Numbered from the stretch's first letter, positions 51,461 to 60,316 are shown. The stretch: DNA of 64,000 nucleotides from [Mycobacterium] crassicus (GCF_020181615.1 NZ_CP084029.1:4807804-4871803), one strand, 5' to 3'. Numbers and translations: made by a program. Notes: generated by a model not told the origin, from the sequence alone.

Positions 51461-52030
51461 TCAACCTTCCAGGCCCCAGCGTTGTCTGAGTCCGGATGTA
51501 ATGCCGCGGGCCTCGGCGAATGCTGTGAGCGTCCGGGCGATTGTTCCGCGGTATTCGCCGACCGTCGTCAGTTGGTTTAACAGGAACCATGAGGCATCGG
51601 TGGCGCATTGCAGCGCATCGTCCATCAACTCGGTCGCCTGCGCGACTTGTGCGGAGCCTGCTTGTTCGGTGAGCCAGATCGCGCCGTAGGGAGGTTCGCC
51701 GGCGTCGACGCGCTCAGCGGCGTAACGGTTCGTGGGTGGGTCGCGAAGGATCAGCCTGCGGAGCTTGAAGCGAGAGTAGCGACTCATCGAGACCTGCGTC
51801 AGATGCTGGATAAGGGTGGGGTTGAGGTCGCCGCCAAGTTCTTGACGCCAGCCGGCATACCACTGCCATTCGGTCGGGTTGAGTTCGTCGAGTTCCTGAT
51901 CCTCGATGTCGGCGCCGACGAGGTCCCTTGTTTGGCCGGAGGCCAGGGCGGCGTCGTAGAAGTCTTGAGCGGCTTCGCTGTCGTACGCTGCTTGACGAAT
52001 GAGGTACGCGACCAGAGGGATGAGGCTCAT
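51461..52030 (-). CDS. Unknown protein, partner of ART-like gene
   Basis: A 189-residue, mostly helical protein of unknown family, starting at ATG 52030 whose ATGA overlaps the upstream stop. Segments include QDFYDAALASGQTRDLVGADIEDQELDELNP and RLILRDPPTNRYAAERVDAGEPP. There is no signal peptide or membrane span. The tight coupling to the 296-residue gene suggests a paired function such as toxin and immunity or complex partner, which is inference. Confidence 0.65.
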   Translation of the reverse strand: MSLIPLVAYLIRQAAYDSEAAQDFYDAALASGQTRDLVGADIEDQELDELNPTEWQWYAGWRQELGGDLNPTLIQHLTQVSMSRYSRFKLRRLILRDPPTNRYAAERVDAGEPPYGAIWLTEQAGSAQVAQATELMDDALQCATDASWFLLNQLTTVGEYRGTIARTLTAFAEARGITSGLRQRWGLEG

Positions 52031-52917
52031 GACGGCACCCTCACGAATTGGCGCGGTCCGTATCCGGGGTCCACGGCGGTGAAATAGGCAGTACGGGCGT
52101 CCTGGGTGATCTGGGACGTGGGTGGCGGTGCGGTGGGCTCGTAGTTTCTGAGCGCGAACTGTGGCGAGCGGGTCAGCGCCGGGTTGTCGGCGACGAATTC
52201 CTCCTCGGGAATGATGGCAACCCGCACGTCTTGGAATCGATCCGAGTAGTTGTTGGCCGTATCGGCATCGCCGCCTTTGAGTTCGCCCGGGGCGCGCCAA
52301 TCACTGACCGCGAGCCAGGTGTCGGTGCCTTGGGTGTACCAGTGGTGAGAGTCGACTTCGTCAGGCCTGCACATCACTACGTCGATGCGGAACTGGGACC
52401 GGAATATGTTGCGTATCTGGTGCAGGTAGAAGTGAGAATGGACCGTCAAAAGTGCTGGATTGTAGAGCTTTTGGAGTTCGAGCCATCTCAGGTAGACGAT
52501 CTGATTTCGTTTGTCGCGCGCGTCGAACACTCGCCAATCGACGGGATGTTGGGGATTGAACCACGATACGACGCCGACCCGGCCGTAGATCGCGGTAGAC
52601 AGCGGTTCATGGATTCCCGTCACGTACACGGCTTTGCCCCAGGTGAAGGTGTAGTCGCTGCCGATGTACAAGCCGTTGTTTGGTTTCAGATATTGCCCGG
52701 CTCGTGCTGATGGCATGTACTTGACCACCAGTGGGTAGCCGGCGCACAGTCTCGGTGCGTCAGGGCCGGCCATGTTTCGGGCGACGAACCGGTCCCATTC
52801 GCGAGATGATTCTTCAATCGCGGTCTCGATGGCCTCATCGAGATCGGGGGGTAGCAGCTGGCGGCCGTAGTCCACAAAGTATCCGTTCGTTCGGCCCCGA
52901 GATTTTGGACCGAGCAA
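52027..52917 (-). CDS. Orphan protein with possible PARP/ART-like segment
   Basis: A 296-residue orphan protein starting at TTG 52917, with low confidence in the start because no ribosome site is clear. The centre reads GSDYTFTWGKAVYVTGIHEPLSTAIYG. Its GKxVY...S.AxYG pattern resembles the PARP/ADP-ribosyltransferase GKGIYF...S..Y. The candidate catalytic Glu is not clear. Cys and His residues near FYLHQIRNIFRSQFRIDVVMC and DSHHWY may also matter. It overlaps the 189-residue partner by 4 bp. Function unknown. Confidence 0.55.
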   Translation of the reverse strand: MLGPKSRGRTNGYFVDYGRQLLPPDLDEAIETAIEESSREWDRFVARNMAGPDAPRLCAGYPLVVKYMPSARAGQYLKPNNGLYIGSDYTFTWGKAVYVTGIHEPLSTAIYGRVGVVSWFNPQHPVDWRVFDARDKRNQIVYLRWLELQKLYNPALLTVHSHFYLHQIRNIFRSQFRIDVVMCRPDEVDSHHWYTQGTDTWLAVSDWRAPGELKGGDADTANNYSDRFQDVRVAIIPEEEFVADNPALTRSPQFALRNYEPTAPPPTSQITQDARTAYFTAVDPGYGPRQFVRVPS

Positions 52918-53257
52918 CTATGTCTGCTCTACCACGAAAGCTTAGAAGGCTTTTCGCTGACAACGCAATGGTCTGTCGGTCTACGGCAGACGGCGCTGCT
53001 GTGAATCCCCGGTGAAAGATGTGTGACTTCTGGCTGCAGACCGCCCCTCGGGCGTACCTTGCCACGCAGGGCGACTAGGGAATGGAGCGCGCTATGCCAG
53101 CAGCGGGCTGACTTCTTCGACGACTGCGATGTTACGTAGGGATCGGTGTCCGGCCGCCTGAGTGGATCCGCCGGCCGGACCACGCGCACTGAGTCGCACC
53201 GCCGTTGCTGTGAGAGAGCGTCTACCGCATCTGGCCCACAGATTTTGGAGATGACTC
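52918..53257. other. 340-bp intergenic region at island operon boundary
   Basis: This stretch separates the divergent orphan pair and the amine oxidase operon and should contain both promoters. I see no convincing gene, tRNA or terminator in it. The TTGGAG site at its right end precedes ATG 53258. Confidence 0.45.
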
Positions 53258-55450
53258 ATGAGCGATTCACCCAGCACACAAGCCGATACCACGAACGCCT
53301 CCGCAGTGGGTCCACCAGCCGATAAGCCCATCGCGATCGTCGGGGGCGGAATTACCGGACTGTTCTGTGCCTACGTACTCGCGATGAACAATCACCGCGT
53401 CGAACTATTCGAGTCCTCTGACCACCTCGGGGGACGCATCCGGTCCCTCCTGCTCCGGCGAGGGGAGATGGACAAATGCGCGAAAAACGAAGTCCAACAT
53501 GATCCGCAACCGATCAAGGACCACGCGGTGGTCACCGAGTTGACGGTCAACAAGGGCGTGTACGACGATCTCGAATTCTGCGCCGAAGTCGGCCCGATGC
53601 GGATCGAACTCGAGGTTCAGGTGTTGCTGAAATTCCTCCTTAAACACCTAGGAATCGAGGGCGAAGCAGGTGAGACGGTGAGCACAATCCCCACCCCAGA
53701 TTCGGAAACGCCTCGGGAGGAAGCGGCAAGAGAGAAAGCGAACATCGCCGCCACACTGGATGCCGCCCACCTCGAACCTTTTCCCCAATTCTCGTCCCCC
53801 ACAGCGGAGGAAGATCCACTTTATCGGCTCAAGCCGGAAGAGGAGGGTAAGAACCCTCTGGAGCTGATGGTCCTAGCAATGTGTCGAGCGATCGTGCACA
53901 TCGAGATCGACAAGAGTATCGACGCAAACCCCGCGGACAAGGAGAAGTACGACCCGACCGGAGTGAGCAACCCCAACGGATACAAACAGAAGCGGAAGGA
54001 GTTGATCGCCCAACTGAGAACTGCTGGCGCACTGAAGGAGCCGACTGGACCGGTCTTTGAGAAGTGGGCCAAGACCCTGCGCGAGGACGACTACTGGGTG
54101 ATCGCCAAATACGGGTACGTCCTCGTCGGCGAGGCCGACACCCCGGTCCCCTTGCACGCCATCGGCTTCTGGAATTTGATGACCGTCTACCTAAGCCACG
54201 ATGCAGTAACGAAAGTTCGAGACCTCGGCACGTTCTACCACCTGCTGCCGGAGAATCCGAACGCCGCCCACTGGCTGACGTGGCAACTGCGGCAGCTCTC
54301 GATCAGTGGTGATCTGCAAGGCATCTACGGCGGGATGCAGACCATCACCAAAAAGCTGCTCAATCTGATGGCGTGGGAAGGGGAATTAGGCACCTGCACT
54401 GTAAACGAGATCACGATCCCCGTGCACCTGGGTGCTCACGTTGAAGCCGTCGTCAGACCGGTTGGACCCGACGGCAAGTTCACGGACGCCCTGCATGTGC
54501 ACTTGGACCCCGAGAAGTCTTATTCCGCAGGCCTGTCTGCCGACAATGGCCCATACGGTCGAGTGATCTTGGCGCTCCCGAAAGCGCCCGCATACGAGCT
54601 CGTTATGGCCAGCGACCACCTCAAGCGCACCCACAACAAGCGCGGCGCCGTTCCCACCAAGCTCCCGGAGTTGCTCGACGCGTCCTTCGGATTCCCGATG
54701 GTCAAGGCTTTCTTCGTGGTCCGCGACCGCTGGTGGGAAGAGGCCAAACGCGCCAACTGGTTCGCCACCCGCTTCCCTACCCGCGAGGTTCACTACTGGA
54801 AAAGCCGAGACCCCAACAGCCGCCGCGGCATGGTCATGCTCTACACCGACCGGCCCGCAACATCGTTCTGGGCGAATTACGTACCCGCGGGGCGGCAAGG
54901 TGACGTCGAGGAACTCGCCAACACCAAAACCGACAGCGACCGCAAGATGATCCGCGCACGCCTCAAACAGCGTCTGGTGCAATATATTAACGAGAATCAC
55001 GTCCCTGACATCAAAGAGGCCGATATCATCTGGTGCGCCATCATGGACTGGGGACGCCGCCCTTACGGCGCCGGTAACCATGCATGGCGCCCCGAGCGCC
55101 GATTCTGGGAAACCATCGCCGATCTGGGCGATATCACCTTCGATGACGACGACCGATTCGACTCGCATGTTCACATATGCGGGGAGGCCTTCACCGACTA
55201 CACCGGATTCATTGAGGGATCCCTGCGATCCGGGACATATACGCTGACGAAAATACTCAATAGCGATCAAACCCGGCCTACAGCAGACGTTCTCACGAAC
55301 ATCCTCTGCATCCTCGGCGTGAAGGACACCTTCCTCGCAGCGGCGTTCAGCGACAAGAAACCACCGGGCGAGTTTGACGCTCGCGAATACGACTACCTGC
55401 AAGACCTCAAGTCCTGGGTAGAGAATCTCGACATGTGTCGCAAATCATGA
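53258..55450 (+). CDS. FAD-dependent amine oxidase-like protein
   Basis: A 730-residue flavoprotein. The N-terminal Rossmann motif is IVGGGITGLFCAYVLAMNN (about residues 28-46), followed by ELFESSDHLGGRIRS. The GPMRIE stretch resembles the substrate loop of L-amino acid oxidases and tryptophan/phenylalanine monooxygenases. The C-terminus has VHICGEAFTDYTGFIEGSLRSG, the FAD/substrate motif. It is longer than typical monoamine oxidases (about 450) because of a long insertion at about 110-330. It is coupled with a 237-residue partner (ATGA overlap). Substrate and role unknown. Confidence 0.78.
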   Translation: MSDSPSTQADTTNASAVGPPADKPIAIVGGGITGLFCAYVLAMNNHRVELFESSDHLGGRIRSLLLRRGEMDKCAKNEVQHDPQPIKDHAVVTELTVNKGVYDDLEFCAEVGPMRIELEVQVLLKFLLKHLGIEGEAGETVSTIPTPDSETPREEAAREKANIAATLDAAHLEPFPQFSSPTAEEDPLYRLKPEEEGKNPLELMVLAMCRAIVHIEIDKSIDANPADKEKYDPTGVSNPNGYKQKRKELIAQLRTAGALKEPTGPVFEKWAKTLREDDYWVIAKYGYVLVGEADTPVPLHAIGFWNLMTVYLSHDAVTKVRDLGTFYHLLPENPNAAHWLTWQLRQLSISGDLQGIYGGMQTITKKLLNLMAWEGELGTCTVNEITIPVHLGAHVEAVVRPVGPDGKFTDALHVHLDPEKSYSAGLSADNGPYGRVILALPKAPAYELVMASDHLKRTHNKRGAVPTKLPELLDASFGFPMVKAFFVVRDRWWEEAKRANWFATRFPTREVHYWKSRDPNSRRGMVMLYTDRPATSFWANYVPAGRQGDVEELANTKTDSDRKMIRARLKQRLVQYINENHVPDIKEADIIWCAIMDWGRRPYGAGNHAWRPERRFWETIADLGDITFDDDDRFDSHVHICGEAFTDYTGFIEGSLRSGTYTLTKILNSDQTRPTADVLTNILCILGVKDTFLAAAFSDKKPPGEFDAREYDYLQDLKSWVENLDMCRKS

Positions 55451-56160
55451 CCACCCCAGTCAGCGGCTTCGGCGGCGGTGACTACGAACTGCTCTCATTG
55501 GGCTCAGGGCAGTTGTCTAGCGTGCCATTTCTGGGCTACCGCCTTCGCGAATCACACCTCGACACCGCCGATACCGAGCCATACATACGCGCGCCGCAGC
55601 GCTGGATCGCAGTGGCCGGGTCGACGGCTTTGATTGATGTGCCCACCTTCGACCGATATCAGCCGTTCGCGCAGCTGCTCGACCAGGACAGCACATCCGA
55701 GCTCATCACCTCGATACATGAAGCGCTTGCTAGCTTTCCATGTGACGGGGTGAACCGTGACATGCTTGCGCGGTCGACCCTCACAGCCCTGGTCCGCGGC
55801 AGGGATTTCCAGGCGCTCGTCTGGGATTACGCTGTCCGCATCTGCGCTACTGGCCCGACTGCAACCGCACTGAAATTACTATTCGCCGACTTCTCCCCGC
55901 AGAGCCGTGCCAACACCGTCCAGGGGCGACCCGGCCTTCTCAAGACGGCGCTTGACGTCTTTTATCCCGAAATCCGCCAGCGATATATCCCTAAGGAGGC
56001 GGAGTACATTGCCACCGCCCATCGCGAACAGGCCGGGGCAAGCCATCGCAGATTGGCCGCTCTCGCGGCCAAACGCAAACCCGCGCCGGCGACTTCGCCG
56101 GCACCCAGTCCGGCAACTGACCCAGCCCCAGGGCCCGACGGTTCAAGCGACGTGAAATGA
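55447..56160 (+). CDS. Unknown partner of amine oxidase-like protein
   Basis: A 237-residue orphan protein starting at ATG 55447, overlapping the oxidase stop by 4 bp (ATGA). It is mainly helical, with RYQPFAQLLDQDSTSELITSIHEAL and GRDFQALVWDYAVRIC, and a Pro/Ala-rich tail. No signal peptide. No family recognised. The coupling implies a common function, perhaps complex formation or substrate delivery. Confidence 0.65.
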   Translation: MTTPVSGFGGGDYELLSLGSGQLSSVPFLGYRLRESHLDTADTEPYIRAPQRWIAVAGSTALIDVPTFDRYQPFAQLLDQDSTSELITSIHEALASFPCDGVNRDMLARSTLTALVRGRDFQALVWDYAVRICATGPTATALKLLFADFSPQSRANTVQGRPGLLKTALDVFYPEIRQRYIPKEAEYIATAHREQAGASHRRLAALAAKRKPAPATSPAPSPATDPAPGPDGSSDVK

Positions 56161-56232
56161 CGACAACAGACTGTTTTGTAGATTCTCACGCTCCGTGTCA
56201 TATGGCGTCGTTCTGTCCTGCGCCGATGCTGG

Positions 56233-56277
56233 TTGTCTCACGTGGGTGTCATCCGAGTTTGTCTCAAGTTCGTGTCA
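56233..56277. repeat. Tandem IS-end-like repeats
   Basis: TTGTCTCACGTGGGTGTCA (56233-56251) and TTGTCTCAAGTTCGTGTCA (56259-56277) are related 19-base repeats with a 26-bp period. Repeated terminal motifs of this kind are typical of IS21-like transposase-binding ends. A gene-free stretch of about 170 bp follows, so a decayed IS end is the likeliest explanation. Confidence 0.5.
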
Positions 56278-56448
56278 TTTCCTCGGCCAGCCCGAGAATG
56301 CGCTGATGAGGTACCGGTTCCGCAGGTAGTCGGCGGTCACACTGAGCATGCTGACGGCGCAGGGCAGTCGGGGTTCGGTCTGCGACTCCTGCTAGCGTCG
56401 CCGTTCGTTGGCTCTGCCTGCTACGAAGCACATTTCAAGGAGACCCCG

Positions 56449-57036
56449 TTGCGACTGGACCGGACCCCCGCTTTCTCTCGCGTAAAGCTGCTGCACGTCA
56501 AGCTCCTCCCGACCAGTGAGAACAGCGCGGACATCAAAGAATCAGAGCTGCTGGGTACAACAGTTACGACATGGACGGGCCTCGAACCGAGCGACGACGT
56601 CTTCGCTGAGTGCGACATGCGTGGCGTACTTACCTCGGGGTCTGAGCTTTGTTGGATTGCAGGCGATTCCGAAGTTGAGATGATGCAACCCCCTCGCTAT
56701 GCCGGTTTGCCGGAGGAACTGGTGGCGGAAGCGAAACCCATCGCGTCTCCTGCGGGTTCGAAAGCTTATTCGGGCACAGCAGAGGGATGGCCACCGTTGA
56801 TCTGGAAGTCTCGGACGGTTTATTCCGCGATCAAATACGATGACTACGACACCGCCGTTGAAGTTCTTCTATGCGCTTTGTCGGTGGCGCCGGATGACGG
56901 CGATCTGCGCCCGATGCTGCTTGCAAGTTTGAAGGCAAAATACGCAAGGGTGCTGCGCAACGCCGACTCCTATCCTCAGCCCTGGCGGACGCAAAAGAGT
57001 CCGAGTAGCGCCATGTTGGACGTGCTTCGACTCTGA
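56449..57036 (+). CDS. Unknown island protein
   Basis: A 195-residue orphan protein. The start TTG 56449 is favoured by the AAGGAG site about 8 bp upstream; the longer reading frame upstream runs through IS-like sequence. Features are LHVKLLPTSENSADIKESEL, CDMRGVLTSGSELCWIAGDSEVEM and a C-terminal helical segment. No recognised family. It lies just before transposase debris and the CD-NTase locus, but is separated by about 400 bp, so a link is uncertain. Confidence 0.55.
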   Translation: MRLDRTPAFSRVKLLHVKLLPTSENSADIKESELLGTTVTTWTGLEPSDDVFAECDMRGVLTSGSELCWIAGDSEVEMMQPPRYAGLPEELVAEAKPIASPAGSKAYSGTAEGWPPLIWKSRTVYSAIKYDDYDTAVEVLLCALSVAPDDGDLRPMLLASLKAKYARVLRNADSYPQPWRTQKSPSSAMLDVLRL

Positions 57037-57083
57037 CCCCCACGACGCTCCTATCCGATCCCACGTACCTGGAATTACCTTGA

Positions 57084-57278
57084 AACCAACGGCGACTCCA
57101 CCCAGACCAAATTTTTCGACGCGCTGAGGGCGCCAGGCCGATGTTCGCCCGCACCCGCGATGCCATCGAAGCCCACCTGACCATCGTGTTCACCGCCGTG
57201 GCCGTCAGCCGCGAAGTCCAAATCCGAACCGGACTGTCACTGCGACGATTCCTGCGCACCCTGCAACCCCTGCTGTCA
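57084..57278 (+). pseudogene. Fragment of an IS transposase (IS1634/IS1380-like C-terminus)
   Basis: In frame after a stop, the reading includes ARPMFARTRDAIEAHLTIVF and SREVQIRTGLSLRRFLRTL, the conserved C-terminal part of IS4/IS1634-like transposases (RPIF...RD.IEAHL...VA.SR). The N-terminal catalytic domain is absent. It occupies part of the 400-bp gap between the 56449 gene and the S-4TM gene. Confidence 0.55.
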
Positions 57279-57434
57279 CCCGAGTTGGGTCATTTGGGGG
57301 CAGTCCCGGGTTGGTCACTCAGCGACCGAAGTCCCTCAAGTTCGCCGATTGTCACCCCCTGTCTGTACCGTCAAGCCTCATCCACGGCCGTCGCCTCACG
57401 CGGATAGAACGGCGGCATTGAATGGGGGTCCAAA

Positions 57435-58337
57435 TTGGTGCACTCACACACCACTCCAGCGATCAGCCTCGCGCAGAACACGCAACAGAGTCAGCGACTG
57501 ATTGCCGCACAGGCACGTCTATACAGCGACGTCAAGCGTGACAGCGCTCTCCGACTTGCAGTGATCGCCGCCGTCGCCGTATCGCTGTCATGGGTCTCCA
57601 TAAACAACGACAGCACCACTGCGGTTGGCACAGTCGGCGGTTTGGCCGCTCTCGTCCTTCAGGCACTAGTGACGTGGCGCGAACGGCGCAAGGTTTCGCT
57701 AGCGAGTGCCATCCAGGAGCAGTTCGACACGGAGGTCTACCAATTGCCGTGGAATTCGGTCGTGGTACGACATCGGCCTAACGGACAAGACATCGCGCGA
57801 GCCGCTGCACGCTACAAGGGCGACCGTACGCGAGACTGGTATCCAGACACCGGACGAGTTGTCCGTCCCCTCGACATCCTCATATGTCAGCAATCCAACG
57901 TAGGTTGGGGCATCCCTGTTCATAGGATCTGGTCCTGGACGCTGGCCGGGGCGGCTATAGCCGGCGTACTAGTGCTTGGTCTAGTTTGGAAAGCCGCCTC
58001 CTTGTCGCCCTCCGGGGGGCTTGATGCGATCGTTGTCCCATTTCTGTCTGTCATGTGGGAAGTGTTCGAGCACGTGCGAACCAATCTGGCATCAGCTAGG
58101 GCCAAGGACGAAATTCAGCAACTGATGCTGGATGACTGGAACACCGCGACGACGGGCGGGCAGTTGCCGACAGTAGAGAGATGCAGGCTGTTCCAGGATC
58201 AGATCGTCGGCATCCGGCGAACGAACGCCCATGTTCCCGACTGGTTCGATCGAGCCCTCCGAACGAAGAACGAACGGGCGATGCGCACTACTTCGCACGA
58301 CATGGTGGCGGCCGCCAAACGAGCTGGCCTGACGTAG
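57435..58337 (+). CDS. S-4TM family putative pore-forming effector
   Basis: A 300-residue membrane protein with two hairpins of hydrophobic segments: about 39-56 (LAVIAAVAVSLSWVSI), 63-80, 169-188 and 195-211. This four-segment pattern, with the intervening soluble region ILICQQSNVGWGIPVHR, matches the S-4TM effector family proposed for nucleotide-triggered abortive infection. The start is TTG 57435 or GTG 57438, preceded by GGGGG. It lies 11 bp from the first CD-NTase, so both are in one operon. Second-messenger binding leading to membrane permeabilisation is the expected mode. Confidence 0.7.
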   Translation: MVHSHTTPAISLAQNTQQSQRLIAAQARLYSDVKRDSALRLAVIAAVAVSLSWVSINNDSTTAVGTVGGLAALVLQALVTWRERRKVSLASAIQEQFDTEVYQLPWNSVVVRHRPNGQDIARAAARYKGDRTRDWYPDTGRVVRPLDILICQQSNVGWGIPVHRIWSWTLAGAAIAGVLVLGLVWKAASLSPSGGLDAIVVPFLSVMWEVFEHVRTNLASARAKDEIQQLMLDDWNTATTGGQLPTVERCRLFQDQIVGIRRTNAHVPDWFDRALRTKNERAMRTTSHDMVAAAKRAGLT

Positions 58338-58348
58338 AAAGGAAAACC

Positions 58349-59173
58349 GTGGCATCAACTGCTGCTCAGTACCTCGAGGAAATTACTTCCTCGTATACGC
58401 CCACGACATCACAATTCGACGCCGCCCGATCGCATCGGAGCGCGATTGAGTCACGGATTGATACAGACCTCGGACTTCGCGAGATGTTCGAGACCGGGTC
58501 GCTTCGACACGGAACCGGTGTGCGCTACTACAGCGACGCGGACTACATCGCATCGCTAAAAGGTTCTCGGCCTGGGTCGGAGTGGACCGCACTCAACAAC
58601 GTAAAAGCCTCGCTGCAGAATCGATTTCCTCAGACTACTATCGGTGTCCGACGCCCTGCGGTGGTCTGCTATTTCAGCGACGCGACCGTCGAGGTGGTTC
58701 CAGCGTATTCCGGTGACAACGGCTACCAGATTGCTGACCCGAGGGGCGGCTGGATGCAGACACACCCTAAAGATCACAACCAGTACGTCAACGCCGTCAA
58801 CAGCAAGCACTCTGGCGGGGCGAAACGGCTTGCGCGCCAAATGAAAATCTGGAAGTACAAACGAAACGTTCCCGTTTCGTCCTGCTATCTCGAGATGCGC
58901 GCTGCCAAGTACCTCGACGGCGAAAGTTCGTATGTGGCCTTAGCAGATCTCCACCGCTTGATGCGCCACCTGCAGTCGATCGACCTGGCAGCTATGAACG
59001 ATCCCACAGGACTGGGGTCACGTTTCACCGCTTACTCGTCAGACAGCACCTACATTGACGCGAGGTCCAAACTCAACACGGCCGTCTCCCGCGCCCAAAA
59101 AGCCAGAGAGTACGCCGACGAGGGTCGCGATCAGCTCGCGATCGATCAGCTCAAGCTGCTTTTCGATCAATGA
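58349..59173 (+). CDS. CD-NTase-like nucleotidyltransferase 1
   Basis: A 274-residue nucleotidyltransferase of the SMODS/CD-NTase type. The catalytic signature is Gly50-Ser51 in TGSLRHG followed by Asp63/Asp65 in SDADY. The third acidic residue is Glu115 in TVEVVPAYS rather than Asp. The C-terminal helical domain is compatible with the OAS-like fold. The start GTG 58349 has an AAGGAAA site. It follows the S-4TM effector by 11 bp and probably makes a cyclic or linear oligonucleotide signal. Product unknown. Confidence 0.72.
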   Translation: MASTAAQYLEEITSSYTPTTSQFDAARSHRSAIESRIDTDLGLREMFETGSLRHGTGVRYYSDADYIASLKGSRPGSEWTALNNVKASLQNRFPQTTIGVRRPAVVCYFSDATVEVVPAYSGDNGYQIADPRGGWMQTHPKDHNQYVNAVNSKHSGGAKRLARQMKIWKYKRNVPVSSCYLEMRAAKYLDGESSYVALADLHRLMRHLQSIDLAAMNDPTGLGSRFTAYSSDSTYIDARSKLNTAVSRAQKAREYADEGRDQLAIDQLKLLFDQ

Positions 59174-59295
59174 TGAATCGCCACATCAAGTGTGACACCG
59201 CAAACCGGAGTTGCCCTCGCACACCGACTCCGGCTGTCGCGTCTAGCTACGTGTGCTGACGAAAAGCCCGCTGCGAATTACGATTAGGACCGCCC

Positions 59296-60150
59296 ATGGC
59301 TTGGACGACAGAAGCCGCGTTCAGCGTCTTCTACGACGAAATCAACCTCCCAGGCGACCATCGGGGTACAGCGAACTCTCGTCGCGACTGGGTACTTCAG
59401 CGACTTCGCAACAGCGGCATCAACGTACTGGAAGCCATACCCTTTGGGTCAATACCACGATTCACCGCGCTGAAAGAACACGCAGATGTCGACGTGATGG
59501 CGGTGTTGCACTTCGGACAACACATCCAAGACCGTAAGCCATCGGATGTCTTGCTCGACGTGAAGAACGCTCTCGGAACTGGACAAGCGGGTCGAGGCCG
59601 TCGTAACGGTCAGGCCGTCACGGTAACCTTTCAGTCTTGGCCCAACGTTGACGTAGTTCCAGCATCAAGACAGGCCAAGGACGGCGTTGTGACGGGCTAC
59701 GAGATCCCCGATATGAGTCGAGAAGTGTGGCTGCCAACAAACCCACCTCAACACGGTCGTGATCTTGCTAATGCGGTCTCCCAGAAAGGTTTTCGGTTCC
59801 GACGCGTTGTAACCATGCTCAAACATTGGAATCGGCGCCAGCCGGTGAAGATGCAGAGCTACCACATCGAAGTGATCACCTTGAAATTGCTGACTTCGTG
59901 GGACGACTACAGTTGGCCACTGTCTCAATGGTTTCAGGCCGCCCAATCAGAAACCCATTTCTGTTGGCATGCTGGGCAGGACATCACGGACTACCTGAGC
60001 GCGGAGCAGGCCGAATCCATCAACGTTCAGCTGAGAAAGGCCGAGGAAGCTGCCAGCACAGCTTGGTATCGAAGTCGCAATGGTGACCACAGCGCAGCTA
60101 TCACCCTGTGGAAGTCGGTCTTTGGTCAGAAGTTTCCGTCGTATGGCTGA
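59296..60150 (+). CDS. CD-NTase-like nucleotidyltransferase 2
   Basis: A 284-residue nucleotidyltransferase with Gly51-Ser52 in PFGSIPRF, Asp64/Asp66 in HADVDVMAV and Asp119 in NVDVVPAS, all three acidic residues intact. An AGGACC site precedes ATG 59296. It is 122 bp downstream of NTase 1 and similar in size and motif order, but diverged. Two CD-NTases beside one effector may make a mixed product or act as separate sensors. It is part of the same locus by orientation and spacing, but co-transcription is inferred. Confidence 0.72.
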   Translation: MAWTTEAAFSVFYDEINLPGDHRGTANSRRDWVLQRLRNSGINVLEAIPFGSIPRFTALKEHADVDVMAVLHFGQHIQDRKPSDVLLDVKNALGTGQAGRGRRNGQAVTVTFQSWPNVDVVPASRQAKDGVVTGYEIPDMSREVWLPTNPPQHGRDLANAVSQKGFRFRRVVTMLKHWNRRQPVKMQSYHIEVITLKLLTSWDDYSWPLSQWFQAAQSETHFCWHAGQDITDYLSAEQAESINVQLRKAEEAASTAWYRSRNGDHSAAITLWKSVFGQKFPSYG

Positions 60151-60316
60151 CTCGACACAAAGCCGTGAAGCAACGCGCGCGGGATGGCGATCGCAAGGTG
60201 CCCACACCGATAACGCCCAACTATGTCGTGTCGCCGCATCACAGGGGCGCCGGGTGCGATCACCCGTGCCGAAGCGAGGGGGCGTCACGACAGCGCGGCT
60301 CCAAAAGCCCAGGCCC

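Noticed and set aside
51356..51580. Basic peptide frame (Arg/Lys-rich start) in the gap after the VOC gene
   Set aside because: It has no ribosome binding site and runs antisense into the 189-residue orphan gene for more than half its length.
56233..56448. In-frame extension upstream of the 56449 gene
   Set aside because: The extension runs through the IS-end-like repeats and has no protein-like pattern; the TTG with AAGGAG at 56449 is a better start.
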